Part shown: piece after piece, positions 1 to 9,779 of the stretch
Layout of the letters: the number at the start of each line of letters is the position of its first letter
How positions within the stretch are numbered: the first letter of the stretch is position 1
NCBI RefSeq assembly: GCF_963576545.1
Contig: NC_083656.1
Location: 7,506,311 to 7,570,310 of the forward strand
Length of the DNA stretch: 64,000 bases
Reading direction: 5' to 3'
Source of the DNA: Limanda limanda
Lineage: Eukaryota > Chordata > Actinopteri > Pleuronectiformes > Pleuronectidae
Notes under the pieces: model-generated
What the model was told of the DNA's origin: nothing
Seen by the model: only the letters and a program-made list of their open reading frames with translations
The model's database searches: none
Made by a program: the position numbers and the translations under genes

Positions 1-199
1 AGCCAAAGAGCTGCTTCCCACTGACTCTGCATCACTTCCTGTTCAACTGTTCAAGAATGATTTTTGACACAATTTGCTCATAACTACGAACTGACAACAG
101 GAGCCGGGTTCATGTGGCTAGTTTTCATGACTGTCCAGGTGTTAAAGCAGTAATGCAATATTCAATCTTTATTTTCACCAAACTTTCATTATTTTCAAC
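1..199 (+). repeat. 3' flank of an upstream connexin copy (start of a 2115-bp tandem unit)
   Basis: Positions 1-1423 match 2116-3595 almost base for base, with a constant offset of 2115 until copy 1 loses 57 nt. The first ~25 bases also match the 3' flank of the intact connexin gene (about 12375-12398). This stretch is therefore the distal 3' flank of a connexin copy lying left of the window. It has no gene of its own. It ends in the octamer TTTTCAAC at 192-199, which abuts a hAT terminal repeat. Confidence 0.75.
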
Positions 200-540
200 T
201 AGGGCTGGGCGATTTTTCGATCTCGATTCGGGATCGCGATAAAATTTTGATCGATTTCGATTATCTCCTTGTGACATGTATTCGATTTCACGTGGCAAAA
301 GTAAGCGCAACGCCCACTTCCCATCGTGAGAGCAGCTGCAGTTGCGAGAGAGAGAAAAAGAGAGAACGAAGTTGGAAAAAGGAGAAAAAATGAGTGAAAC
401 TGAAGTCGGGGACAGCAAAAATAATGCCGAATGTGAAAGCGACATCACTACATCACCCGAAACCGAAGACATTGTCGAAAAAAAGGGTAACGCGACGTCA
501 GTTGTGTGGACATGGTTTGGATCCGGCAAAAATGACGAGA
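200..540 (+). mobile_element. hAT left arm, copy 1
   Basis: It runs from the terminal repeat at 200 through an AT-rich subterminal stretch with repeated TCGAT-type words to the transposase N-terminus. Homology with the intact connexin locus begins only at GAGACCTAAATAAATT (about 537), which marks the hAT/connexin junction. Confidence 0.7.
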
Positions 541-545
541 CCTAA
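390..545 (+). pseudogene. hAT transposase N-terminal fragment (start of BED finger), copy 1
   Basis: The ATG at 390 opens a 51-codon frame beginning MSETEVGDSK and ending at a TAA (543-545). The segment SVVWTWFGSGKND looks like the aromatic opening of a BED zinc finger, as in ZBED/hAT transposases. The frame is cut at the connexin junction before any zinc-binding Cys or His, so it cannot form a finger. The sequence upstream is purine-rich (GAGAGAGAG). The frame is kept intact in the second copy. It lies just upstream of the connexin splice acceptor. Confidence 0.6.
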
Positions 546-2115
546 ATAAATTGTGAATATTAATGTGGATAGTAGTTAAGAAGTAAACCATTTCTGCTCT
601 CTCCCCAGGTGAGTAACAGGAGGTGTGTGTCACTGTAGCTTCTGTGCCACTACCATGAGCTGGAGTTTCCTGACACGTCTGCTGGATGAAATCCACAACC
701 ACTCCACGTTTTTGGGCAAGACCTGGCTCATCATCCTAGTTGTTGGCCGCATTCTGCTGACGGCTGTAGGAGGAAAGTCCGTCTACGAGGATGAGCTGAG
801 CAGGTTCGTCTGCAACACAGATCAACAGGGCTGCGAGACCGTCTGCTACAACAGCTTCGCTCCGCTCTCGCACATCCGCTTCTGGATCTACCAAATCTTC
901 CTGTTGGCCACGCCTCCACTCATTTACTTGTTCTACGCGGTCAACAAGATTGATGGGGCAGAGGAGCGGGCTGGTAATGGATTATCACGGAGGAAACCCC
1001 AGAAGGATTCAAAGGCGCGGCATGATGGACGCAAATATATCAAAGAAGATGGGCTAATGTGTGCTTACGTGTTTCAGCTCTTGGCCCGCTCTTTGCTTGA
1101 GGTGGCCTTCCTGTGCGGTCAGTACTTCCTGGTGGACTGCTGTGTGTCTCGCCCCACTGAGAAAACTATCTGTCACCTCATCATGTATGTTGTCTCCATG
1201 CTCTGTCTGGCTCTCAATGTATGGGAGATGCTTCACTTGGGCATCGGCACCATCTGTGAAATTGTACGCACCCGCCAGGTGCAGCTCTCCAATGTAGAGT
1301 TGTACAGACTGTCACATGACCATGGAGCTATGAAAGAGGCCGGATGGGCGGAAGGGATTACCACAGCTACCCTCAATCTTGGAATGCATCAACAGATCCA
1401 CCAGGGTACAACATCGCAACTAAGCCTACTATGGTATCTATAAAGACCCACGACAAACCACTGCCCATCACCGACCTTGCTAATGCTAAGATGGCATGCC
1501 GACAGAACCACGTAAACAATGCCCAAGAGGAGCTTCAGCACTTCTCCAGAAATGATGACAACTTGGGCAGAGAGGGGATGGAGGATGCCTCCAGGTGTGT
1601 CATCAGTCCCGCTCAGAAAAAGCTGGAGGCCGAGTGTCCGGCCTACCAGCCACTTCAGAGCCACAATGACAATAACCACAGCATTCCTCACCGCGATCGT
1701 AAACACCAGCAGGTCCACAAACACGCCTCCAGCAAGGCAGAGGCAGACAGTGGCAGCAGCATCAGCATCACCAGTAGTTACAGCAAATACGGAGTGGTGA
1801 AGGGTTCCCTGTGGATCTGAAGGACAGGCTGTGTCTTTTTATTTTTCCTAAGTTCAGTTTTTGTTTTTTTTTCTCCTCAGATCAACACATATTTACATAT
1901 TTATATCTTGTATTAAATTGTACACTTAACGCAAGTCTATTCCAAATAAAATTTGGTGTTAACAATTATCAGCTTGTGCTTTACAATTTTATTTTTATCT
2001 TCAGGATTACATTTTGTTTAATGTCTCTCTGGAGGATGTTCATGTCGACTTCAATTAAGTATGGATATAAAGTGCAGAGGCAGCTTTGCTGAAACCTATG
2101 GTGCCTTATGTGAAC
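541..2115 (+). repeat. Tandem unit 1: connexin intron end, coding exon, 3' UTR and flank
   Basis: This is the connexin-derived part of the 2115-bp unit. It keeps the end of the 5' intron (pyrimidine tract and CTCTCCCCAG at about 600-609), the coding exon, and 3' sequence including AAATAAAA near 1944. Retained intron sequence shows the copy arose at DNA level, not by retroposition. Confidence 0.7.
655..1820 (+). pseudogene. gjc1-like: Connexin-45-type pseudogene, copy 1
   Basis: The ATG at 655 starts [17 protein letters not shown], a GJC1-family N-terminus with TM1 and the first extracellular loop cysteines (CX6CX3C) intact. Two lesions are visible against its sister copies. First, a 57-nt in-frame deletion after GQYFL (about 1130) removes 19 residues, including two of the three second-loop cysteines needed for docking. 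Second, one T is lost in the GGATTGGGCGG context (about 1348), which shifts the frame and ends it at 1443. The original frame continues from 1344 to the TGA at 1820 (tail ...GSLWI). The cytoplasmic loop is about 50 residues shorter than in the intact gene, as in copy 2. A functional gap-junction protein is very unlikely. Confidence 0.85.
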
Positions 2116-2314
2116 AGCCAAAGAGCTGCTTCCCACTGACTCTGCATCACTTCCTGTTCAACTGTTCAAGAATGATTTTTGACACAATTTGCTCATAACT
2201 ACGAACTGACAACAGGAGCCGGGTTCATGTGGCTAGTCTTCATGACTGTCCAGGTGTTAAAGCAGTAATGCAATATTCAATCTTTATTTTCACCAAACTT
2301 TCATTATTTTCAAC
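2116..2314 (+). repeat. 3' flank of copy 1, repeat of window start
   Basis: Nearly identical to positions 1-199. It ends in TTTTCAAC (2307-2314), directly followed by a second hAT left end. It is the continuation of the copy 1 connexin 3' flank, which shows the hAT sits in that flank. Confidence 0.75.
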
Positions 2315-2660
2315 TAGGGCTGGGCGATTTTTCGATCTCGATTCGGGATCGCGATAAAATTTTGATCGATTTCGATTATCTCCTTGTGACATGTATTCGA
2401 TTTCACGTGGCAAAAGTAAGCGCAACGCCCACTTCCCATCGTGAGAGTAGCTGCAGTTGCGAGAGAGAGAAAAAGAGAGAACGAAGTTGGAAAAAGGAGA
2501 AAAAATGAGTGAAACTGAAGTCGGGGACAGCAAAAATAATGCCGAATGTGAAAGCGACATCACTACATCACCCGAAACCGAAGACATTGTCGAAAAAAAG
2601 GGTAACGCGACGTCAGTTGTGTGGACGTGGTTTGGATCCGGCAAAAATGACGAGACCTAA
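2315..2660 (+). mobile_element. hAT left arm, copy 2, with BED-fragment frame
   Basis: A repeat of 200-545 at offset 2115. The terminal repeat is at 2315-2328 and the same 51-codon BED fragment frame runs from 2505 to 2660. Only scattered substitutions separate the two arms (for example AGAGCAGC versus AGAGTAGC, and ACATGG versus ACGTGG), so the duplication is young or has been homogenised. Confidence 0.7.
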
Positions 2661-2769
2661 ATAAATTGTGAATATTAATGTGGATAGTAGTTAAGAAGTA
2701 AACCATTTCTGCTCTCTCCCCAGGTGAGTAACAGGAGGTGTGTGTCACTGTAGCTTCTGTGCCACTACC

Positions 2770-3597
2770 ATGAGCTGGAGTTTCCTGACACGTCTGCTGG
2801 ATGAAATCCACAACCACTCCACGTTTTTGGGCAAGACCTGGCTCATCATCCTAGTTGTTGGCCGCATTCTGCTGACGGCTGTAGGAGGAAAGTACGTCTA
2901 TGAGGATGAGCTGAGCAGGTTCGTCTGCAACACAGATCAACGGGGCTGCGAGACCGTCTGCTACAACAGCTTTGCTCCGCTCTCGCACATCCGCTTCTGG
3001 ATCTACCAAATCTTCCTGTTGGCCACGCCTCCACTCATTTACTTGTTCTACGCGGTCAACAAGATTGATGGGGCAGAGGAGCGGGCTGGTAATGGATTAT
3101 CACGGAGGAAACCCCAGAAGGATTCAAAGGCGCGGCATGATGGACGCAAATATATCAAAGAAGATGGGCTAATGCGTGCTTACGTGTTTCAGCTCTTGGC
3201 CCGCTCTTTGCTGGAGGTGGCCTTCCTGTGCGGTCAGTACTTCCTGTATGGATTTGAAGTACCTCGGACCTACTTGTGCTCTGACCTTCCCTGCCCTAAC
3301 AGTGTGGACTGCTGTGTGTCTCGCCCCACTGAGAAAACTATCTGACTCCTCATCATGTATGTTGTCTCCATGCTCTGTCTGGCTCTCAATGTATGGGAGA
3401 TGCTTCACTTGGGCATCGGCACCATCTGTGAAATTGTACGCACCCGCCAGGTGCAGCTCCCCGATGGAGAGTTGTACGGACTGTCACATGACCATAGAGC
3501 TATGAAAGAGGCCGGATTGGGCGGAAGGGATTACCACAGCTACCCTTATTCTTGGAACGCATCAAGAGATCCACCAGGGTACAACATCGCAACTTAG
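2770..3597 (+). pseudogene. gjc1-like: Connexin-45-type pseudogene, copy 2 (5' part)
   Basis: The ATG at 2770 starts the same N-terminus as copy 1. Unlike copy 1 it keeps the second extracellular loop with cysteines spaced CX4CX5C. It carries a nonsense TGA at 3343-3345, where the intact gene has TTT (residue 241) and copy 1 has TGT, just before TM4. The frame is then open from 3355 until homology to the other copies stops at about 3595 and an immediate TAG follows. The shortened cytoplasmic loop is shared with copy 1. The lesions differ from those of copy 1, so both copies decayed independently after duplication. Confidence 0.85.
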
Positions 3598-4426
3598 TGG
3601 AGGAAATAACAGCAATATTTTGGGGAAATCATTCAAATGGTGATACAAGCGTGAAATTTGGTACAAATCATCTTTGAAGGTCACTCTTCGATTTAGGAAT
3701 CAGGCCACTCGAAAATCAAAAATGGCCGCCATTTATTTCAAGATGGCCACCATGGTTGGACTGATTTTGCATTTCAGCATAATCTTTGCCTATACTTTCT
3801 AGATGTCAATAATATCGGACTCCCATAGTATGTTTTTGAACATTTTCAAACAGGAGTTACCAGTTATAACCATCTGAAACATTTCTAAAACATGTCATAG
3901 GCTAACTGTGTTATAGGTCACGGGGTAAACTATGTGAAGTTTAGGGTTAATTAGAGGGATAGAGGTATTTGGGGGATATACAGTATAGGAGAACAGTAAA
4001 AATAGTAGCTAGATTTGTGGCTAGTTGCTTTATTTTCTTCTTTTTTGCACTGTGGCATGCGACATTTCAAACCCAAACCCCAATAGTCGCTAGATTTGTT
4101 CGCTAGTCACTTTTTCAGACATCGAAAAAGACTAGAATGAACGAACAATTTGATGGGCTGTCTGCTACTATATAAGGAGTAGCACTACCCTCTGTTCTCA
4201 TTCCATATACAAACCAACCTTTAAGCTACTTTAAGAACAAAAAATGCAAAAGGTGTTCCTGAGCTTCCTGAAGCATATACCAATATACGACCAGCATAAT
4301 GTATGACCGATCAAGTTAAGCCACATCTTTTGGACAAAGCTTATAGTTAGAGCTAATTAGTGCGGCAGAAAGTAACTCGTCCTATGATCTAAAATAGGAA
4401 GCGTTTAGTTTAAAAAGGCATAGAGG
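3597..4426. mobile_element. Unidentified ~830-bp insert/replacement inside connexin copy 2
   Basis: Connexin homology stops near 3595 and resumes at 4427. About 230 bp of the expected coding sequence is missing and this unrelated AT-rich sequence stands in its place. It contains ATGGCCGCCATTT and a nearby AAGATGGCCACCATGG motif (about 3722-3755), a style common in fish repeats, and two versions of a CTAGATTTGT...GCTAGT word near 4010 and 4090. No long reading frame, clear terminal inverted repeat or target duplication was found. It may be part of a repeat or filler DNA from the rearrangement. Confidence 0.4.
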
Positions 4427-4603
4427 TACCAGCACCTTCAGAGCCACAATGACAATAACCACAGCATTCCTCACCGCGATCGTAAACACCAGCAGGTCCA
4501 CAAACGTGCCTCCAGCAAGGCAGAGACAGACAGAGGCAGCAGCATCAGCATCACCAGTAGTAAAAGCAAATACGGAGTGGTGAAGGGTTCCCTGTGGATC
4601 TGA
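4427..4603 (+). pseudogene. gjc1-like: Connexin copy 2, C-terminal coding fragment
   Basis: The 58 codons from TAC at 4427 to the TGA at 4601-4603 match the last 58 residues of the intact connexin ([13 protein letters not shown] ... [12 protein letters not shown]). It is in frame but cut off from the rest of copy 2 by the preceding insert. Homology continues about 35 bp into the 3' UTR (CCTAAGTTCAG) and breaks at about 4641, where hAT sequence begins. Confidence 0.8.
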
Positions 4604-4642
4604 AGGACAGGCTGTGTCTTTTTGTTTTTCCTAAGTTCAGTC

Positions 4643-4843
4643 GAAGCGGGGCAAAAATATAACGAGCGCTATTACTTATTGCTTAGCTAAAGATATGATG
4701 CCCCTGAGCCCCTCTGTATTCCTGCCAACAGCTCGCCCTCGGAGCATGCTTTTAGTACAAGTGGCAATATTGTGTCCTGCCATATAGCAACTTTAAAGTC
4801 AGACGTGGTGGACAGACTTGTCTTTCTTGTAAAAAAACTGTAA
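4643..4843 (+). pseudogene. hAT transposase C-terminal dimerisation domain remnant
   Basis: Reading from 4643 in one frame gives KYNERYYLLLS, then a stop at 4688-4690. After the stop comes PLCIPANSSPSEHAFSTSGN, then IVSCHIATLKSD and VVDRLVFLVKKL ending at the TAA at 4841-4843. The LCIPA..SPSE..FS..GNIVS..R/H..L..D.V..L.FL pattern is the conserved hAT family C-terminal (hATC) domain, so this is the 3' end of a hAT transposase gene. The upstream transposase coding sequence is missing and one in-frame stop is present, so no active enzyme is made from here. Confidence 0.85.
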
Positions 4844-5695
4844 TGGGGTAAATGATGTTCACTAGTGCACAAGAATAACTATGAATGGTTTACTATGTTT
4901 ACAGGTTGTGCAATTTTTGCTCAGATTTCATTCTACTTATAAAACATTTTCAGAGATCTACCTTCATCTTCCAGGTAGTATTTGTGCTAGGGCCATGTTT
5001 ACTCTTTTTGCACTTGAGATGTTCACTGTCCAGCCAAAGCAATTTGATGTGATAGTTGTCACAGCTGTTAGTTTATACTGTATAATGTTTCAATAAGTTA
5101 AAGCTTGTATTATTTTGTAAAGGGAGATGACTAATGTTTGGAATTACAAATGATGTGCACCACCTACCTTATAGTATAATATTTTTATTTTTGCATTTTT
5201 CAATACCTCAAAAAAATCTCTGGGAGGTAAACCAGTATAATATTATAGTGGTTTAGTTTTAGCACTTGAATGTGTCAGAGGGTGTGACCCACATGTTTAC
5301 TTTTTTTAAGTTGTTTACAAAATCAAAAAATGTAAAATATAGTGAAAAGTGACCAGTCACTTAGTTTGCATTAAGCATATAAGACTCTGTATGAGCTAAG
5401 AGCGCTGCTCTGAATTTTCTTTTGCTAGTTATGGGCCCTGCTGCTCTCTTGATCAATGGAAGCATGAAGACCTTCACAAAAACATTTTGTGCTCATTATT
5501 GGATGCATATTCTTTTTTTTTTTATGTTAATAAACTTTATTGTAAAGTTTCAGTGAATCTCTTGTTTCTTCAAGCTTGAGGATGCCCCTCACACTGGCAG
5601 CATCTGCAATAACTACATATCGTGATAAGAATCGAGATCGATCAATATGGAAAAACATATCGTGATAACATTTTTTTCCATATCGCCCAGCCCAA
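4844..5695 (+). mobile_element. hAT right arm
   Basis: Noncoding AT-rich sequence after the transposase stop, with TTTATTGTAAAG and AATAAAC words near 5530. Its last 90 bases repeat ATATCGTGATAA and end in ATCGCCCAGCCCAA (5682-5695), the inverted partner of the left end at 200. No gene was seen. Confidence 0.7.
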
Positions 5696-5734
5696 CTTTC
5701 AACGCTATGAAGAAAAAACGATGTATGTGGTCAT

Positions 5735-6772
5735 TGGCTAAATTGACAGTTTTTCTTGTTTTCTCTTTAATATATTGTTCAATTGATGTTAGGCAAAGTT
5801 TAATGACCATATTTTGTTGTTCATAGTATTTTTGTTGGCCTGTTGCTTTTAGACACGTGATGTTTGTGCCATGAAGGTTTTCTCAACCTTTCTTTAATCT
5901 GGCATCTGGCCTGGGTTTTTACATTTTTTGTATTTCTATGAAAACTTCCTTGTTATTGATACATACTTCACGTTCAGATTTTCACATTGAAATGCCATAA
6001 AGCCCAACATTGTTTAATTTTGTCAAAAGTTTTTTTATGATGCATGTTTTGAATAAAGACTTTATATTTGTCTCACATTTTGACAATGTTGTCGTCATTA
6101 AAGCTTGTAAAACCTTAAACAAATTAATTAATTTAATCCATTTGAACATATAGATCAAAGATGATAAGTAGAGACAATTGAAGGTGCCACTTTCTTCACA
6201 GGGATGACTGTGTGTACAGGCACACTGCCCTCTGCTGGATAGGGAGGATAAGATTTTCTTTTTTTTCTTGAGTGAGGCTCAAGAGTATTTACATTATCAC
6301 ATTTTAGTAAAAAAAATGGCTAAGTCACATAAGAACAACCTATTGTCTGTTCCATTGTTTAACCATCTCTGTAACTGAGTCAGAATGAATCGCACTCGAT
6401 AACCATCTCAGCAAGCAAGTGTTGAAACTGACAGGGAAGTTGCTGCTGGATACACATTCTTTTGGAAAACAATAGTGCAACCCATACAAACCAGAATTGA
6501 GTATATGCCTATTAGAGGCTTTTCTGATTTATGTTTTTTAGGCATATTGCATATAGTTGCCCAATTGTATCCGTTTTAGTTGATGTTAATCTTATTTTCA
6601 GGTCCTAAATGACAAAAGTATGAACGTGTGTCAAATAAAAGTCACTTATCACTTTAGAAATTATTTCATGAAAGGAAAAAAAAAGTTATTCATTCAGGTA
6701 TTAAAATAAAAGAGATGGTCGTGAAAATAGTAAAAAAGTAATAAGATTAACTAGTGGCAAATAAATTAAATG
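5735..6772 (+). repeat. Duplicate of intact connexin gene's 3' flank
   Basis: ATTGGCTAAATTGACAG at 5735 onward matches 12399 onward closely for over 1 kb, with small indels. One is a ~55-bp stretch present near 12970 but absent near 6308. The pair shows that the connexin gene and its downstream flank were duplicated as a block, and that the hAT composite lies between a connexin copy and its own flank. Confidence 0.8.
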
Positions 6773-8312
6773 AATAAAGAAATTAAATATAAAAAAAGCA
6801 GAAGTCCACTGAGCACAGCCTGCACAGAAGTCGACTGCGTAGGATTCATTTAATTTTATCTAATTTTTTTTTAGATTTAATTTTTTACATCTTGTTAAAA
6901 ATGATTGTAGCGCCTTTAACCCTAATGGAAAAAAGCAACTCACATTCCCATAGGTTGACTCTGGCTGGAAATTGAACAGTGATCATTTATTGCCTCACAC
7001 GCAATTATTATTTTGCAGTGCATGGAATTAGGAACAAAACAAAAATAGAGCTCTTTCAATAAAATAACAAAATAAAATAATAAAATAAAGTTTAAAGAAA
7101 AGTGTCCTTTCTTCTATATCAGAAGATGGGGGTTTCAACCCTGTGTTCGTTCTACTACCCGGGTAGGTTTTATGGTGAATGTTCTTATCTGTATCAAAGG
7201 AGAATGAGTAGATGTCTATGGTCTTCAGAGTGGATCCCGATCTCCGTCCGCTGTCAATCGCCTGGCTCGCCACTGAACCACCAAGGGTTCAGAATTCTGA
7301 TCAATCCCTGATCTAGCAAAAAAAACAATCTACACGCATGGTGCAGAAAATAGATTTCAATTATCCATATTCATCACATGACTTCTACTACTCTTACTCT
7401 GATTCTCTGCATATACATATCCAAATGCAATACATTGTTCCAATCATTGTAAATGGCGATGTACACATTTAAAGTACAAATATTTTTAACACAATTATTC
7501 ATCCTGTACTTGTATTTAACATAAATAGACTTATATATCTCTATAAGCAGTGTTTATATTCTTAAGCAATATTTATCTTTTTAACTGTAAATGAACTGTA
7601 TCAATTCACTCCATTTTACTCAACATGAATATTTAAATGACCTCCATGGATTAATCACATTATGTACACAGTAAATTATATCAGATCGATATTATTACAA
7701 CCTGACATCATAGTCCATCTCTGTCTCTATCATTAAACATGGTGGTGGCCTGGTAGTTTAGCCAGCTACACATTAGCTATATTGAACACGACAGTATATC
7801 TGAGCTAGCTTTAGCAATGCTACCCGCGGCTAGCTTTAGCGCATTAGCTAGCGATCTTTTAGAAGTAATTTCCCACATTTCACAATGATACAGATAGTAC
7901 CACGATGGGTTAAACATTCAAAACATTCCTTTTGACTCCGATTGGTTTTACAAAAGTACCTCAGTAAGCAGCATGTTCATCTGAGCTAACATCAACAAGC
8001 TAATAACGAGGCTAGCCTCTTAGCATGTAGCATGGTTCTTACCGGAGTCAACAGAGGCTTACACGGCTGAAGCAGCTCCGCTCTCTCTCTCTCACAACGC
8101 ACAAAGCTCTCTCCTAATAAACAAGAGATTTATCAATATACTACGTGGGGATTAATCATTAATTTATGAGGTTTACATCACGTTTCATACCCAGGTTCGT
8201 CAGCACACTCAACGAGCAGCACTCACGGTCAATGTCTCGGTTGAGTCTCAGGACGAGGACACGCTATGTGGTCGTGACCTTAGACATATATAAAGCCTAG
8301 CTGTCTCGTTGG
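6773..8312. other. Intergenic, no gene recognised
   Basis: AT-rich sequence with simple words (AAATTAAAT near 6780 and 6860). A GCTAGC/TTAGC-rich stretch at about 7765-7860 resembles fish repeat DNA. Short frames here carry no recognisable domain. Confidence 0.5.
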
Positions 8313-8687
8313 ACGGAGCCGGACGTCACCACATGGCGGCCATCTTGCTATGGGGCAGCTCGCTCACCCATAACATTGTGTTGGTAGTGGTAAATAACCA
8401 CAACTTGCTCAATTTTCAACCGATTTTGAAACGGTCTGGTTTGTTATAAACGTCAGAGACGTAGATATGACACTGCATACTTATGAATAATTATGTTATT
8501 TCCAAAAAAATGTAATAATTTATGCAGTGTCATAACTACATCTCTGAAAATTATAACAAACCAGACCGTTTCAAAATCGGTTGAAAATTTAGTAAGTTAT
8601 GGTTATTTACCACTACCAACACAATGTTATGGGTGAGCGAGCTGCCCCCTAGCAAGATGGCCGCCATGTGGTGACGTCCGGCTCCGT
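8313..8687. mobile_element. Foldback (long inverted-repeat) MITE
   Basis: The left arm from ACGGAGCCGGACGTCACCAC (8313) is inverted on the right as GTGGTGACGTCCGGCTCCGT, ending at 8687. The arms are about 170 bp each, include ATGGCGGCCATCTTG/AAGATGGCCGCCAT, and meet at an AT-rich centre near 8485-8515. There is no reading frame, so it is non-autonomous. I could not settle a target duplication or a superfamily. Confidence 0.75.
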
Positions 8688-8798
8688 TGGCCGGCAACGC
8701 AGACGAGACGAGATCTAGTCTATGGTCGTGACCATGAATGCAGGGCTAGCGCGCCACCTCTAAATGACAAACATGGGTCTGGTATCTATGTGGGTTAC

Positions 8799-9265
8799 AT
8801 GATGGACAATGTTGATTATATCTGTGTATAACTTTTAGCCTGAAGTGATGTTTTGTCAAACCAAGAGTTTAAAATCCTACTGTGACTGAGAAAAGTGTCA
8901 AATCAGCACATTTGAGAAAATGGGTGCAGCAAACATTTGGAATTTTGGCTTTAAAAGTAGAATGAAATGTTTCTAGAATATCTAAATAGTTGACGGGTAA
9001 TTTTCAGTTGGTCGACTTATCAATTAATTTAGTAAAAGCTAATTTTCCCCTGCTGCTTAGTCTATAAGGTTTTTATATTGTGTTTTATTTATATAGTATA
9101 TATTGGTTTATTTTTGTCATGCACTGATTGCTGGTTGTACATCTAATTGCCCTTGAAGGATAATAAAGATTCTCTTTTATGGACAACTTTAGTTAATCAC
9201 AAACTGCACAAACCAAACAAGAGCAGCAGAGGAACCCTGCAGCCAGCAGGGGGCAGCCTCAGGAC
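8799..9265 (+). repeat. Dispersed repeat, copy A (LINE/SINE-like tail)
   Basis: It starts GATGGACAATGTTGATTATAT and ends with an AATTGCCCTTGAAGGATAATAAAG-type tail, then GGGGGCAGCCTCAGGAC. It is present again in direct orientation (shortened) at 9994-10246 and inverted at 13530-13937. The tail resembles 3' ends of fish retroposons, but the family was not identified. Confidence 0.65.
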
Positions 9266-9779
9266 TGTTTTTTGTTAAGCAGATACAGGAAAGACAAAGT
9301 GCTTGTCAATGATGCATTTCAAATTAGTGAAAACTGAACTATATTTCCTGGTTGTCAGGTATGCTCTCAGTTCAGTCAGAGAACTCACGTTCAAACGTGT
9401 ATTACAGCAGTAGAACAGGTCTAGTGTTTGGCATCTATGCTCCAACCTTATCACTCCCCTATATGATTACACAGGAATGATGGGAGTGATGAGCAAATAC
9501 TTGTAACCCCCCGTTGGAGCCTACAGGTGGATGCTGGGGTGGTGGAGAGGGGCTGAAGCAACTGGTAAAAATAATGCAGCAGCAGTGCAAGCATAGGGGA
9601 TGATGGGAAATTACTCTCTGCTTAAATAGACCACCTGATGAGGTGGGTGTGTATTGTTGTGGAGAGTGAGGTATGTCACATGATTGGCGCAGCGCAGCTC
9701 GAGTTGGCTGCGTGAAATAGTTCACCGGCGTCGCTCAGTTTCTGACAGAAACAAATTGTTCATTGAAAACAATTGTGAC

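Larger units (their letters stand above)
192..5703 (+). mobile_element. hAT transposon remnant enclosing two connexin copies
   Basis: The left end is TAGGGCTGGGCGAT at 200-213. The right end is its inverted match ATCGCCCAGCCCAA at 5682-5695. The flanking octamers are TTTTCAAC (192-199) and CTTTCAAC (5696-5703), seven of eight identical, as expected for the 8-bp target duplication of hAT elements. Inside are the start of a BED-finger transposase (390-545) and the end of a hAT transposase (4643-4843). The transposase middle is absent and two connexin copies with a second left arm (2315-2660) occupy its place. The outer flanks on both sides are connexin 3' flank. The simplest inference is that a hAT inserted there, then a tandem duplication and a deletion rearranged the locus. 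A captured host gene is the alternative. Confidence 0.7.

Noticed and set aside
125..529. Minus-strand frames of 134 aa in both tandem units
   Set aside because: They are the antisense of the hAT left arm, repeated only because the unit is duplicated, and have no domain.
625..1443. Copy 1 as a working short connexin of about 262 residues
   Set aside because: It lacks two docking-loop cysteines and its C-terminus is frameshifted relative to both sister copies, so a pseudogene is the better call.
192..5703. Simple capture (transduplication) of a connexin by the hAT
   Set aside because: The hAT is flanked on both outer sides by connexin 3' flank, and copy 1's own flank runs into a second hAT left end. 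Insertion followed by tandem duplication and deletion explains this with fewer assumptions.
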